Origin: an uncultured Prevotella sp.
Lineage (GTDB): Bacteria > Bacteroidota > Bacteroidia > Bacteroidales > Bacteroidaceae
Reading direction: 5' to 3'
DNA: 19,897 bases
NCBI GenBank assembly: GCA_905196835.1
Contig: CAJJWN010000050.1
Coordinates: 1-19,897 of the forward strand
A program made the translations under genes and the position numbers. Below the pieces are notes generated by a model. That model saw only the letters and a list, made by a program, of their open reading frames with translations. It was not told the origin of the DNA and ran no database searches. Numbering within the stretch: position 1 is the first letter of the stretch; the number at the start of each line of letters is the position of its first letter. Positions 6,387-14,830 of the stretch are shown in pieces.

Positions 6387-7742
6387 CTACCGTGTACCGC
6401 TACGCCTTTTAATGGCATAAAACGCGGCTACGCTCAACGCCGTAAGGCACTCCGCCACGGGCATTGCCAGCCATATGCCGTGCGTCCCGAGCAGCCCCGG
6501 CACAATGAGGAAGCTGGGCACGAGCAGCACGAAGCCGCGCATCATGGCGAACGTAAGGGCCGTCCTGATGCGCTCGACGCTCTGGAAATAGCCTATGGCC
6601 GTAAGGTTGAAGATGAAGAAAACGAAGCCTGCGGCGAAGTAGGGGAAGCCGTCAACCGCGATGCGCGCCGCCCCGTTGTCGAGACTTACGAACAGGCCTA
6701 CGAGCCAGCCGGGCAGCCCCGTGAACGCCGCCACGACCACAAGGCCGCACACGGCGGCCGTAATGAGGGCGGTGCGCTCGGCCTGCCTCACGCGCGCCGA
6801 CGCCCCGAGGCCGAAGTTGTAGCTGATTATGGGCTGGGCCGACTGCGCTATGGCGTTGCCCACCATGAAGATGAAGGGCGTGTAGTAGCACGCTATTCCG
6901 AACGCCCCGACGCCGTCGTCGCCAAGGTAACGCATGAACACGAAGTTGCCCATCAGTATGAGCACGGCCAAGGTGGCCTCGCCCAGCAGCGCCGACGAGC
7001 CTATGCGGCACTGGTAGCCTATGTTCCTCGCCGTAAGCCTGATGCTCGTGCGGCTCGCCTTCAGCGGCGCCAGGCGCAGCGTCTTGGCGTGGCGCAGGAT
7101 GTAGACTACGGCTATCAGGCAGCCCGAGATGGTGGCTATCGACGTGGCGAAGGCCGCCCCCATGATGCCCCATCCCAGCGGAAACATGAACAGCCAGTCG
7201 AGCGCCACGTTGAGGACCGCCGCCGTCAGGCTGCTCGCCATGGCTACCTTGGGCGCGCCGTCGAGCCTGATTACGAACAGCGCCACGGCCTCCCACACCA
7301 TGAACACCCACGACGGCACGTTCCACACGATGTAGTCGCGCACCAGCGGCAGCAGGTGTTCCGACGAGCCGAGCAGCCTCGCGGCCTCGTCGGTGAAGCC
7401 CAGCAGCAGCGCGACGGGCACCGCCGCGGCCGCCGTTGCGAAGAGGAACGCCTGCGTGACGTTGAGCCTGGCCGCCTTGGTCTTGCCGCGCGACAGGTGG
7501 ATTGACGCCACTACGGAGCACCCCGTGCCCGTCATCAGTCCCAGGCCGGTAAGCAGCATCAGCGGTGGGCAGATGATGTTGACCGCCGCGATGCCGTCGC
7601 TGCCTACGCTGTGGCCTATGAATATGCCGTCGATGGCGGTCATGGCCGACATGCCCAGCATACCCAGCAGCGTCGGGAAAAACAATTTCTTGAACAGTGT
7701 TGACACCTTTTCCGTGCCGAAGTCAATCGCGTCTCTTTCCAT
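6387..7742 (-). CDS. MATE family multidrug/sodium antiporter
   Basis: This 451-residue polytopic inner-membrane protein has the length and hydrophobic pattern (about 12 helices) of MATE exporters, which expel cationic drugs or metabolites in exchange for Na+ or H+. The N-terminal half has FKKLFFPTLLGMLGMSAMTAIDGIFIGHSVGSDGIAA-like features; the segment DGIFIGHSVGSDGIAAVN matches the family helix-1/2 signature. The second half repeats the fold (IGSSALLGEATLAVL, followed by IAQSAQPIISYNFGLG). The ATG at 7742 is followed by MERDAIDFG. Transcription probably begins near 7943, giving a leader of about 200 nt with a strong hairpin and a purine-rich repeat directly before the start. The substrate is not predictable. 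It is most like the Bacteroidetes MATE proteins often annotated as MepA/NorM-like. Confidence 0.9.
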   Translation of the reverse strand: MERDAIDFGTEKVSTLFKKLFFPTLLGMLGMSAMTAIDGIFIGHSVGSDGIAAVNIICPPLMLLTGLGLMTGTGCSVVASIHLSRGKTKAARLNVTQAFLFATAAAAVPVALLLGFTDEAARLLGSSEHLLPLVRDYIVWNVPSWVFMVWEAVALFVIRLDGAPKVAMASSLTAAVLNVALDWLFMFPLGWGIMGAAFATSIATISGCLIAVVYILRHAKTLRLAPLKASRTSIRLTARNIGYQCRIGSSALLGEATLAVLILMGNFVFMRYLGDDGVGAFGIACYYTPFIFMVGNAIAQSAQPIISYNFGLGASARVRQAERTALITAAVCGLVVVAAFTGLPGWLVGLFVSLDNGAARIAVDGFPYFAAGFVFFIFNLTAIGYFQSVERIRTALTFAMMRGFVLLVPSFLIVPGLLGTHGIWLAMPVAECLTALSVAAFYAIKRRSGTR

Positions 7743-7802
7743 TTGCTGTCTTTTTTATTTTACCTTTTTACCCTTTTTCCTTTTTACCTTGTCACAAATA
7801 AC

Positions 7803-7858
7803 GCGCAATGCCGGACAAGATGGCTGGTTCCCCCATGTCATCTTATCCGGCATTACGC
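7803..7858 (-). promoter_or_regulatory. Structured leader hairpin of the MATE gene
   Basis: The 16-nt arms AATGCCGGACAAGATG (7807-7822) and CATCTTATCCGGCATT (7839-7854) differ from perfect complements at one position, and the stem extends outward with a bulge to 7803 and 7858. It lies in the predicted 5' leader of the MATE gene, about 60 nt before the start codon. It does not match any riboswitch I can name. It may be an attenuator, a regulatory RNA element or an mRNA stability element. Confidence 0.5.
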
Positions 7859-7949
7859 CCTCCGATGATGAGTACAAAACTCTCTTCACAAATGTGGCGC
7901 GGCGTTTTCCACAGTGCTTTTCAGCCTCGGAGGCCGCCGTTAACGGGTG

Positions 7950-7980
7950 CAAAGGTAGTCATTAAGCGCGTGCCCTGCAA
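7950..7980 (-). promoter_or_regulatory. Promoter for the MATE gene
   Basis: On the minus strand TTG (7980-7978) lies 20 bp from a full-match -7 TACCTTTG (7957-7950). This predicts a leader of about 200 nt. Confidence 0.6.
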
Positions 7981-8064
7981 GTTTGCCGCGATGTTTTTGT
8001 GCGCTGTTTCACGCCCTTTTCCGTAACGCATTGTAGCCGCCTGTGTAACGCATTGATACTCAAT

Positions 8065-8160
8065 GCGTTGCAAAAGGCCGTCTTTTGGAAGCCAAAAGAC
8101 GGCCTTTTGCAACGCAATTCATGGCCTTTTACAATGCAAAACATGGTCTTTTGTGGTTCA
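8065..8160. repeat. 22-bp-period palindrome array, locus 3 (four units)
   Basis: Cores start at 8073, 8095, 8117 and 8139, exactly 22 bp apart. Units 1 and 2 are intact and opposed; units 3 (ATTCATGGCCTTTT) and 4 (AAACATGGTCTTTT) are degenerate but keep the register. Linkers are GGAAGCCA, GCAACGCA and ACAATGCA, with GCGTTGCA before the first unit. The first two units with their outer linkers form a perfect 25-bp stem (8064-8088 with 8092-8116) and a 3-nt loop AAG. In the position one period upstream, the core is replaced by another small palindrome, CATTGATACTCAAT (8051-8064). Confidence 0.87.
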
Positions 8161-8322
8161 TCCGCAGTTTAGGTGTATAGTATTACTGTACCTTCTTTTG
8201 TCTTTGTGATAGCATTTTATGTGTACATCCTGCCTGGCTTGTGGCAGGATGTACACATGAAATGCTATGGCAAAAGCAAAAGGCAATGCTGTTATCGCAT
8301 ACACCAGAACTGCGGATAAACC
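8155..8322. repeat. 168-bp imperfect palindrome upstream of tig
   Basis: Two 80-nt arms (8155-8234 and 8243-8322) surround an 8-nt centre. Aligned as reverse complements without any gap, 62 of 80 positions match. The inner 26 bp (8209-8234 with 8243-8268) have a single mismatch, and the outer part is patchier. The left arm starts three bases after the last core of the 22-bp array. I saw no target-site duplication at its ends. It could be a hairpin-type miniature element, a long RNA hairpin in a transcript, or a recombination or binding site. Confidence 0.8.
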
Positions 8323-8416
8323 CGTCAACGGCATTTCAGCAGGCCGCCCTTGGCGTTAAAAAAACTAATTTTCTGCGATTTTCCTTATTATATTAGGTAA
8401 TTACGGCGATATTCAG

Positions 8417-8424
8417 TAATTTTG
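8417..8424 (+). promoter_or_regulatory. Candidate -7 element for tig
   Basis: TAATTTTG is a full match to TAnnTTTG, 46 bp before the tig start codon. The -33 region is weak. Confidence 0.5.
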
Positions 8425-8469
8425 CAGCTCGCATTTGATAATCATTAAAAATAACATAAAAAACGAAAG

Positions 8470-9828
8470 ATGAAAGTTGCATTTGAAAATCCTGACAAGG
8501 TGAACGGACTTATCACCTTGACCGTAGAAGAGGCTGACTATAAGGACAATGTCGAGAAGACACTGAAGAACTACCGCAAGAAGGCCAACGTGCCGGGCTT
8601 CCGCGTGGGCATGGTGCCTATGGGGATGATTAAGAAGCAGTATGGCACGGCCGTGAAGGTGGACGAAATCAACAAGCTCCTCGGCGAGGAAATATATAAA
8701 TATGTGAAGGACAACAACATCCAGATGCTCGGCGAGCCGCTGCCCCACGAGGCGCAGGAGCCGGTCGACCTGGAGAAGGACGCTCCCTACACGTTCCAGT
8801 TTGACATAGCCGTTGCTCCCGAGATGGACGCCACGCTGACCGACAAGGACACCGTAGACCACTACACTATCACCGTTGACGACGACGTAATCAACCGCCA
8901 GGTTGACATGTTCGCGTCGCGCGCCGGCCACTATGACAAGGTGGAGGAATACCAGGCAAACGACATGCTGAAGGGCGACCTGCGCGAGCTTGACGAGCAA
9001 GGCAACACCAAGGAGGGTGGCATTACCGTCGAGGGCGCGGTGCTTATGCCCGACTACATCAAGGCGGACGACCAGAAGAAGCTCTTTGAGGGCTGCAAGC
9101 TGGGCGACATCATCACCTTCAACCCGAAGAAGGCTTACCCCGATAGCGACATTGAAGTGGCTTCGCTGCTCAAGATGAAGAAGGAAGAGGTGGCCGGCCT
9201 GACGGCTGACTTCAGCTATCAGGTTACCGAAATATCGCGCTACGTCAAGGCCGAGGTGGGTCAGGAGCTGTTCGACCAGGTGTTCGGCAAGGATGCCGTG
9301 AAGGACGAAGCCGACTTCCGCGCCAAGATAGCGGAGGGCCTGAAGAAGCAGTTTGAGGTGGACACCGACTTCAAGTTCATCCAGGACGTGCGCAAGTACA
9401 TGGAGAACAAGGTAGGCCAGCTTACCTATCCTGACGCTCTCCTGAAGCGCATCATGCTCAACAACAACAAGGACAAGGGCCAGGAGTACGTTGACAAGAA
9501 CTACGAGCAGAGCATCAAGGAGCTTACTTGGCACCTCATCAAGGAGCAGCTCGTCAATGCCAACGGCATAAAAATCGAGGACGCCGACATCAAGGAGACA
9601 GCCAAGGAGGCCGCACGCGCCCAGTTCGCACAGTACGGCATGAACAACATACCCGAGGAGTACATAGACAACTACGCCACAGACATGCTCAAGAAGCGCG
9701 AGTACATTGACTCTTTCGTTGACCGCAGCATAGACCGCAAGCTCACGGAGGCGTTGAAGAAGGTGGTGAAACTCAACGAGAAGACCGCCACTTTGGACGA
9801 GTTCAACAAGCTGATGCAGGGCGAATAA
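8470..9828 (+). CDS. tig: Trigger factor, ribosome-associated chaperone
   Basis: Trigger factor binds ribosomal protein L23 at the exit tunnel and shields nascent chains. The product has 452 residues, normal for Bacteroidetes (432 in E. coli). The N-terminal ribosome-binding domain (about 1-115) contains the signature loop as VPGFRVGMVPMGMIKKQYG, a variant of the usual GFRKGKVP. A middle domain (about 150-245) corresponds to the PPIase-like fold but is divergent and may lack isomerase activity. The long helical C-terminal chaperone domain runs from about 260 to the end. The ATG at 8470 follows an A-rich stretch. It heads the tig-clpP-clpX cluster, which is conserved across bacteria, but clpP is 238 bp away and may have its own promoter. 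Confidence 0.93.
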   Translation: MKVAFENPDKVNGLITLTVEEADYKDNVEKTLKNYRKKANVPGFRVGMVPMGMIKKQYGTAVKVDEINKLLGEEIYKYVKDNNIQMLGEPLPHEAQEPVDLEKDAPYTFQFDIAVAPEMDATLTDKDTVDHYTITVDDDVINRQVDMFASRAGHYDKVEEYQANDMLKGDLRELDEQGNTKEGGITVEGAVLMPDYIKADDQKKLFEGCKLGDIITFNPKKAYPDSDIEVASLLKMKKEEVAGLTADFSYQVTEISRYVKAEVGQELFDQVFGKDAVKDEADFRAKIAEGLKKQFEVDTDFKFIQDVRKYMENKVGQLTYPDALLKRIMLNNNKDKGQEYVDKNYEQSIKELTWHLIKEQLVNANGIKIEDADIKETAKEAARAQFAQYGMNNIPEEYIDNYATDMLKKREYIDSFVDRSIDRKLTEALKKVVKLNEKTATLDEFNKLMQGE

Positions 9829-9860
9829 GTGATTTTTTGCAAAAAAACTTCCCCGAAATA

Positions 9861-9929
9861 GAGGAGGTTTCCGACTTTTTTATTAACTTTGTTCCGCACG
9901 AACAGGCGAAAAGGGTCGGCAACCTCCTC
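9861..9929 (+). promoter_or_regulatory. Inverted repeat around a -7 element between tig and clpP
   Basis: Arms GAGGAGGTTTCCGAC (9861-9875) and GTCGGCAACCTCCTC (9915-9929) complement at 14 of 15 positions. The 39-nt loop holds TAACTTTG (9884-9891), a full match to the -7 consensus, though without a clear -33 element. This could combine the tig transcript end with a clpP promoter or an operator. The left arm follows the tig stop by only about 30 bp. Confidence 0.4.
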
Positions 9930-10028
9930 TTCGCATATAATATAAATAGGTGGAAAATGCAATTTTCATAAAGCCTTCAGCCGTGGCGGCACGGCGCGGC
10001 CTGTGTGGCGGAATGCCGTGGGGCGATT

Positions 10029-10056
10029 ATTCATTTTTCATTTTTAATTGTTAATT
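10029..10056. repeat. Four AT-rich heptamers just before clpP
   Basis: ATTCATT, TTTCATT, TTTAATT and GTTAATT follow one another in exact 7-bp register, ending 10 bp before the clpP start codon. They resemble the reverse form of the heptamers upstream of mlaE. They would form an unstructured AU-rich translation initiation region. Confidence 0.6.
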
Positions 10057-10066
10057 TAATACATAG

Positions 10067-10754
10067 ATGAACGATTTTAGAAAATATGCCACCGGCCATC
10101 TCGGCATGAACGGCATGGTGCTCGACGACGTAATGAAGGCGCAGATGCAGTATCTCAACCCCTACATCCTCGAGGAGCGCCAGCTTAACGTAACCCAGAT
10201 GGACGTGTTCTCGCGCCTGATGATGGACCGCATCATCTTCCTCGGCACGCAAATTGATGACTATACGGCCAACACGTTGCAGGCCCAGCTGCTCTATCTC
10301 GACTCTACCGACCCGGGCAAGGACATCTCAATATACATCAACAGCCCCGGAGGCAGCGTCACGGCGGGTCTCGGCATTTATGACACCATGCAGTTCATAT
10401 CGAGCGACGTGGCTACAATCTGCACCGGCATGGCCGCTTCCATGGCCGCGGTGCTGCTCGTCTCGGGTACGGAAGGCAAGCGCTCGGCGCTCACCCACAG
10501 CCGCGTGATGATACACCAGCCGCTCGGCGGAGTGCAGGGACAGGCGTCAGACATCGAGATTGAGGCCAAGGAGATACTCAAGTTCAAGAAAGAGCTTTAC
10601 ACAATCATATCCGAACACTCGCACACTCCTTACGACAAGGTGTACAAGGACTCTGACCGCAACTACTGGATGACCGCCGAGGAGGCCAAGGAATACGGCA
10701 TGATAGACACCGTCTTGGTAAGGAAGAAGGAACAAAAGGCACAGGAGACGCAAG

Positions 10755-10771
<17 letters not shown>
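10067..10771 (+). CDS. clpP: ATP-dependent Clp protease proteolytic subunit
   Basis: ClpP forms the tetradecameric serine protease chamber served by ClpX. The product has 234 residues, with the roughly 30-residue N-terminal extension usual in Bacteroidetes and a charged tail ([16 protein letters not shown]). The catalytic Ser125 lies in [11 protein letters not shown] and His150 in MIHQPLGG; their spacing of 25 equals that in E. coli (Ser97, His122). The third triad residue, Asp171 in E. coli, aligns without gaps to Asn199 here (SDRNYWM, codon AAC), while Asp197 is two residues before it. [11 protein letters not shown] is the conserved strand and turn near the active site. The last 17 bp overlap clpX, so translation is probably coupled. 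The identity is certain; the effect of Asn199 is discussed as a finding. Confidence 0.95.
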
Positions 10772-12011
<1,240 letters not shown>

Positions 12012-12061
12012 AAGGCCATGCCCCGGGCAACTAACGTTTAACAAGTTACTCTGTTTGTCGT

Positions 12062-14239
12062 ATGGACAATGACGTAAATCTGATAGAAAAACTGAAGCAG
12101 TATTTCGGCTTTGACAAGTTCAAGGGCAACCAGGAGGCCATCATACGCAACCTCTTGGCTGGCAAGGATACGTTTGTTCTGATGCCCACAGGTGGCGGCA
12201 AGTCGCTTTGTTACCAGTTGCCTTCGCTCATCATGGACGGCACAGCGATAGTCATATCGCCGCTTATCGCCCTGATGAAGAACCAGGTTGACGTCATCAA
12301 CGGCATGACAGAGGCCGACGGTGTGGCACATTACTTGAACTCGTCGCTCAACAAGTCGGCCATCGACAAGGTGAAGAGCGACATCATCGAAGGCAAGACC
12401 AAGTTGCTGTACGTTGCCCCGGAGTCCTTGACAAAGGAGGACAACGTTGACTTCCTGCGTGGAGTGAAGATATCGTTTTACGCCGTTGACGAGGCGCATT
12501 GCATCTCGGAGTGGGGGCATGACTTCCGTCCAGAGTACCGGCGTATACGCCCCATAATCAACGAAATAGGCAACGCGCCGGTCATTGCGCTTACGGCTAC
12601 GGCTACGGACAAGGTGCGCACCGACATAAAGAAGAGCCTTGGAATACTTGACGCGACTGAATATAAAAGCTCGTTCAACCGTCCCAACCTTTATTATGAA
12701 GTGCGCCACAAGACCAAGGACATAGACAAGCAGATAGTAAAGTTCATCAAGCAGAACGCCGGAAAGAGCGGAATAATATACTGCCTGTCGCGGAAGAAGG
12801 TTGAGGAGCTGGCCGCCGTGCTGCGCGCCAACGACATCAAGGCCGCCGCCTACCATGCGGGTCTCGACTCGGGGACGCGTTCCGCCACGCAGGACGACTT
12901 TCTCATGGAGCGCATCGACGTGATAGTTGCGACGATAGCGTTCGGCATGGGCATCGACAAGCCTGACGTGCGCTTCGTCATCCACTATGACATACCGAAG
13001 AGCCTGGAAGGATATTACCAGGAGACAGGCCGTGCCGGGCGCGACGGAGGCGAAGGAAAGTGCATTGCTTTCTATTCTTACAAGGACCTGAAAAAGCTCG
13101 AAAAGTTTATGGAGGGCAAGCCTGTGGCCGAGCAGGACATAGGCCGCCAGCTGTTGCAGGAGACCGCGGCGTATGCCGAGTCGTCGGTGTGCCGCAGGAA
13201 GATGCTGCTGCATTACTTCGGCGAGGAGTACGGCAAGGACAACTGCGGAAACTGCGACAACTGCCTGCATCCCAAGACAAAGGTGGAGGGAAAGGACGCA
13301 TTGATGGTTGTATTGCAGGCTGTTACGACCTTGAAAGAGGATTTTCGGACGGATTATGTCATAGACTTTGTCGAGGGAAAGGACACTAACGACATAGTGG
13401 CCCACAAGCACGACAAGCTCGAAGAGTTTGGTGCGGGCGAGGACATGGACGAGAAACTGTGGAGCCCCGTCATCCGTCAGGCGCTCATTGCGGGCTTTTT
13501 GAAGAAAGACGTAGAGAACTATGGAATACTCAAGCTGACATCTGCCGGCAAGAAATTCATGAAGAAGCCTGAGTCGTTTATGATTGTGCTTGACAACGAG
13601 TTCGGCGAAGACGAGGAGGACGACGAGGGCGGAGGCGGCAGCTCGGCGCTCGACCCGACGCTTTACTCCATGCTGAAAGACCTGCGCAAGAAGACCAGCA
13701 AGAGCCTGCAACTGCCTCCGTATGTCATCTTCCAGGACGTTTCGCTCGAGCAGATGGCCACCGTCTACCCGATAACCCTTGACGACTTGCAGAACATACA
13801 GGGCGTAGGCGCGGGCAAGGCGCGCCGCTACGGCAAGGAGTTTGTCGCCCTAATCAAGAAGTATTGCGAGGAAAACGAGATAGAACGTCCCGAAGAGTTG
13901 CGTGTGAGGACAGTGGCCAAGAAGTCGGTCTTGAAGGTGAAAATCATCCAGAGCATCGACCGCCAGGTGGCTCTCGACGACATAGCCGAGGCGCAGGGCA
14001 TCGACTTTGACACGCTTCTGGACGAGGTAGAGGCCATCGTTTACAGCGGAACGAAGCTCAACATAGACTATTTCCTCGAGGAAGTGATGGACGACGACCA
14101 TGTGGACGACATCTACGAATACTTTAAGGAGAGCGACACCGACGACCTTGAGACCGCCATGGACGAGCTTGGCGGCGACTACCCGGAGGAGGAAGTCAGG
14201 CTGGTGCGCATCAAGTTCATGTCTGACATGGGCAACTGA
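12062..14239 (+). CDS. recQ: ATP-dependent DNA helicase RecQ
   Basis: RecQ is a 3'-5' DNA helicase in recombination and replication-fork repair. The product has 725 residues, longer than the 609 of E. coli but usual for Bacteroidetes. Seen in order: a motif-0 Gln (Gln24), Walker A PTGGGKS (42-48), DEAH (143-146) with the aromatic-rich loop CISEWGHDFRPEYRR, and motif V/VI (GFGMGIDKPDVR-like, then YYQETGRAGRDG). The zinc-binding part has CRRKMLLHYFGE followed by CGNCDNC. A winged-helix RQC domain and an acidic linker (EDEEDDEGGGG) follow, then an HRDC domain (about 545-610, with LQNIQGVGAGKARRYG). The acidic C-terminal extension is partly helix-turn-helix-like. It starts 50 bp after clpX and may share its transcript. 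A 22-bp-period array sits just after the stop. Confidence 0.95.
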   Translation: MDNDVNLIEKLKQYFGFDKFKGNQEAIIRNLLAGKDTFVLMPTGGGKSLCYQLPSLIMDGTAIVISPLIALMKNQVDVINGMTEADGVAHYLNSSLNKSAIDKVKSDIIEGKTKLLYVAPESLTKEDNVDFLRGVKISFYAVDEAHCISEWGHDFRPEYRRIRPIINEIGNAPVIALTATATDKVRTDIKKSLGILDATEYKSSFNRPNLYYEVRHKTKDIDKQIVKFIKQNAGKSGIIYCLSRKKVEELAAVLRANDIKAAAYHAGLDSGTRSATQDDFLMERIDVIVATIAFGMGIDKPDVRFVIHYDIPKSLEGYYQETGRAGRDGGEGKCIAFYSYKDLKKLEKFMEGKPVAEQDIGRQLLQETAAYAESSVCRRKMLLHYFGEEYGKDNCGNCDNCLHPKTKVEGKDALMVVLQAVTTLKEDFRTDYVIDFVEGKDTNDIVAHKHDKLEEFGAGEDMDEKLWSPVIRQALIAGFLKKDVENYGILKLTSAGKKFMKKPESFMIVLDNEFGEDEEDDEGGGGSSALDPTLYSMLKDLRKKTSKSLQLPPYVIFQDVSLEQMATVYPITLDDLQNIQGVGAGKARRYGKEFVALIKKYCEENEIERPEELRVRTVAKKSVLKVKIIQSIDRQVALDDIAEAQGIDFDTLLDEVEAIVYSGTKLNIDYFLEEVMDDDHVDDIYEYFKESDTDDLETAMDELGGDYPEEEVRLVRIKFMSDMGN

Positions 14240-14250
14240 AAATATTTCCA

Positions 14251-14346
14251 TATTTACAAAAGGCGGCCTTTCGCATTGCGGAAGGCCGCCTTTTGCGTTG
14301 TAAAAGACCGTCTTTCGCGCTCCGAAATGCGGCATATTGCAAAGTG
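14251..14346. repeat. 22-bp-period palindrome array, locus 4 (four units)
   Basis: Cores start at 14259, 14281, 14303 and 14325, exactly 22 bp apart: AAAGGCGGCCTTTC, GAAGGCCGCCTTTT, AAAGACCGTCTTTC and the degenerate AAATGCGGCATATT. Linkers are GCATTGCG, GCGTTGTA and GCGCTCCG. The first unit begins 19 bp after the recQ stop. Confidence 0.85.
14258..14294 (+). terminator. Probable terminator of recQ, formed by two array units
   Basis: Units 1 and 2 of the array pair over 13 perfect bp (14258-14270 with 14282-14294), continued by a U-G pair and three more pairs to a 3-nt loop ATT. The stem begins with AAAA and ends with TTTT, so it could terminate in both directions. The U run is only four bases long. 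Confidence 0.55.
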
Positions 14347-14436
14347 CTTGACTGTCAGGGCGTTATCGGTTGGTCTCCGCCTGCCTTATTGTCGGGCGTA
14401 TGTAATGGTGTGGAGCGCGACATGTGCCTTTGTAAA

Positions 14437-14752
14437 AGATTAGTACACATTGTGTTACTAATCTGCAACATTAGTTATGTTAAAATTTCATCCGACCCCC
14501 ATATTTTAGGCTTTTTGGCATCGCTTTGGCCCCGCCAGGCAGTTCGTGGCGGTGTGTGGCGGCGTATCCGGCAGCTTGTGCACTGCTTGTCAAAGGGTAA
14601 GCGTTTCCCCGTTTTTTCGCTTTTTAAGTGAGGTTGTACGTTTACATTATGCTTGAAAACCAGATGTCCGTCGTCTTATTGTTAATATCTTATTGTAAGA
14701 TGGATGCTTGCTATTGTTTCACCATGTGTTATTAAAGTTGCAGATTAGTAAC
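14437..14752. promoter_or_regulatory. Candidate operator repeats AGATTAGTA upstream of the SusC-like gene
   Basis: AGATTAGTA occurs at 14437-14445 and 14742-14750, and its reverse complement at 14456-14464. The last two belong to a longer perfect inverted match, GTTACTAATCTGCAAC (14454-14469) and GTTGCAGATTAGTAAC (14737-14752). The first two face each other as a near-palindrome. The copy at 14737 overlaps the -33 element of the promoter, the place where a regulator would act. This is inference from repeat placement only. Confidence 0.5.
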
Positions 14753-14767
14753 ATTTTATTATTTTTG
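14738..14767 (+). promoter_or_regulatory. Promoter for the SusC/SusD-like pair
   Basis: TTG (14738-14740) lies 19 bp from a full-match -7 TATTTTTG (14760-14767). The expected start near 14774 gives an AT-rich leader of about 57 nt before the ATG at 14831. Confidence 0.65.
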
Positions 14768-14830
14768 CAGCCGAAAATAAAGACAAAGTGTTTAAAAGAA
14801 AGTTTTTGTTTTAATTTAATTAAAAGCTTT

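Larger units (their letters stand above)
7743..8469. other. Long divergent intergenic region between the MATE gene and tig (727 bp)
   Basis: No credible gene was found. From left to right it holds a purine-rich near-octamer repeat on the minus strand (AAGGTAAA-like, about 7755-7792), a hairpin (7803-7858), the MATE promoter (7950-7980), a 22-bp-period array (8065-8160), a 168-bp palindrome (8155-8322) and the tig -7 element (8417-8424). The stretch 8323-8416 shows nothing recognisable. Confidence 0.7.
14240..14830. other. Intergenic region between recQ and the SusC-like gene (591 bp)
   Basis: No credible gene was found. It contains the four-unit 22-bp array and recQ terminator hairpin (14251-14346), three copies of AGATTAGTA (14437-14750) and the susC-like promoter (14738-14767). 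The stretch 14480-14730 shows no recognised element. The leader from about 14775 to 14830 is AT-rich. Confidence 0.7.

Noticed and set aside
6324..7505. 393-codon plus-strand frame opposite the MATE gene
   Set aside because: It is an antisense shadow of a clear membrane-protein gene, very rich in Arg, His and Glu, and it begins inside the 22-bp repeat array.
7755..7952. Small Lys-rich peptide frame in the MATE leader
   Set aside because: It starts only at a TTG inside the -7 promoter element, and its Lys-rich end is just the purine repeat translated.
12038..13711. 557-codon minus-strand frame opposite recQ
   Set aside because: It covers the helicase coding region in antisense and matches no family; recQ shows every expected motif in order.
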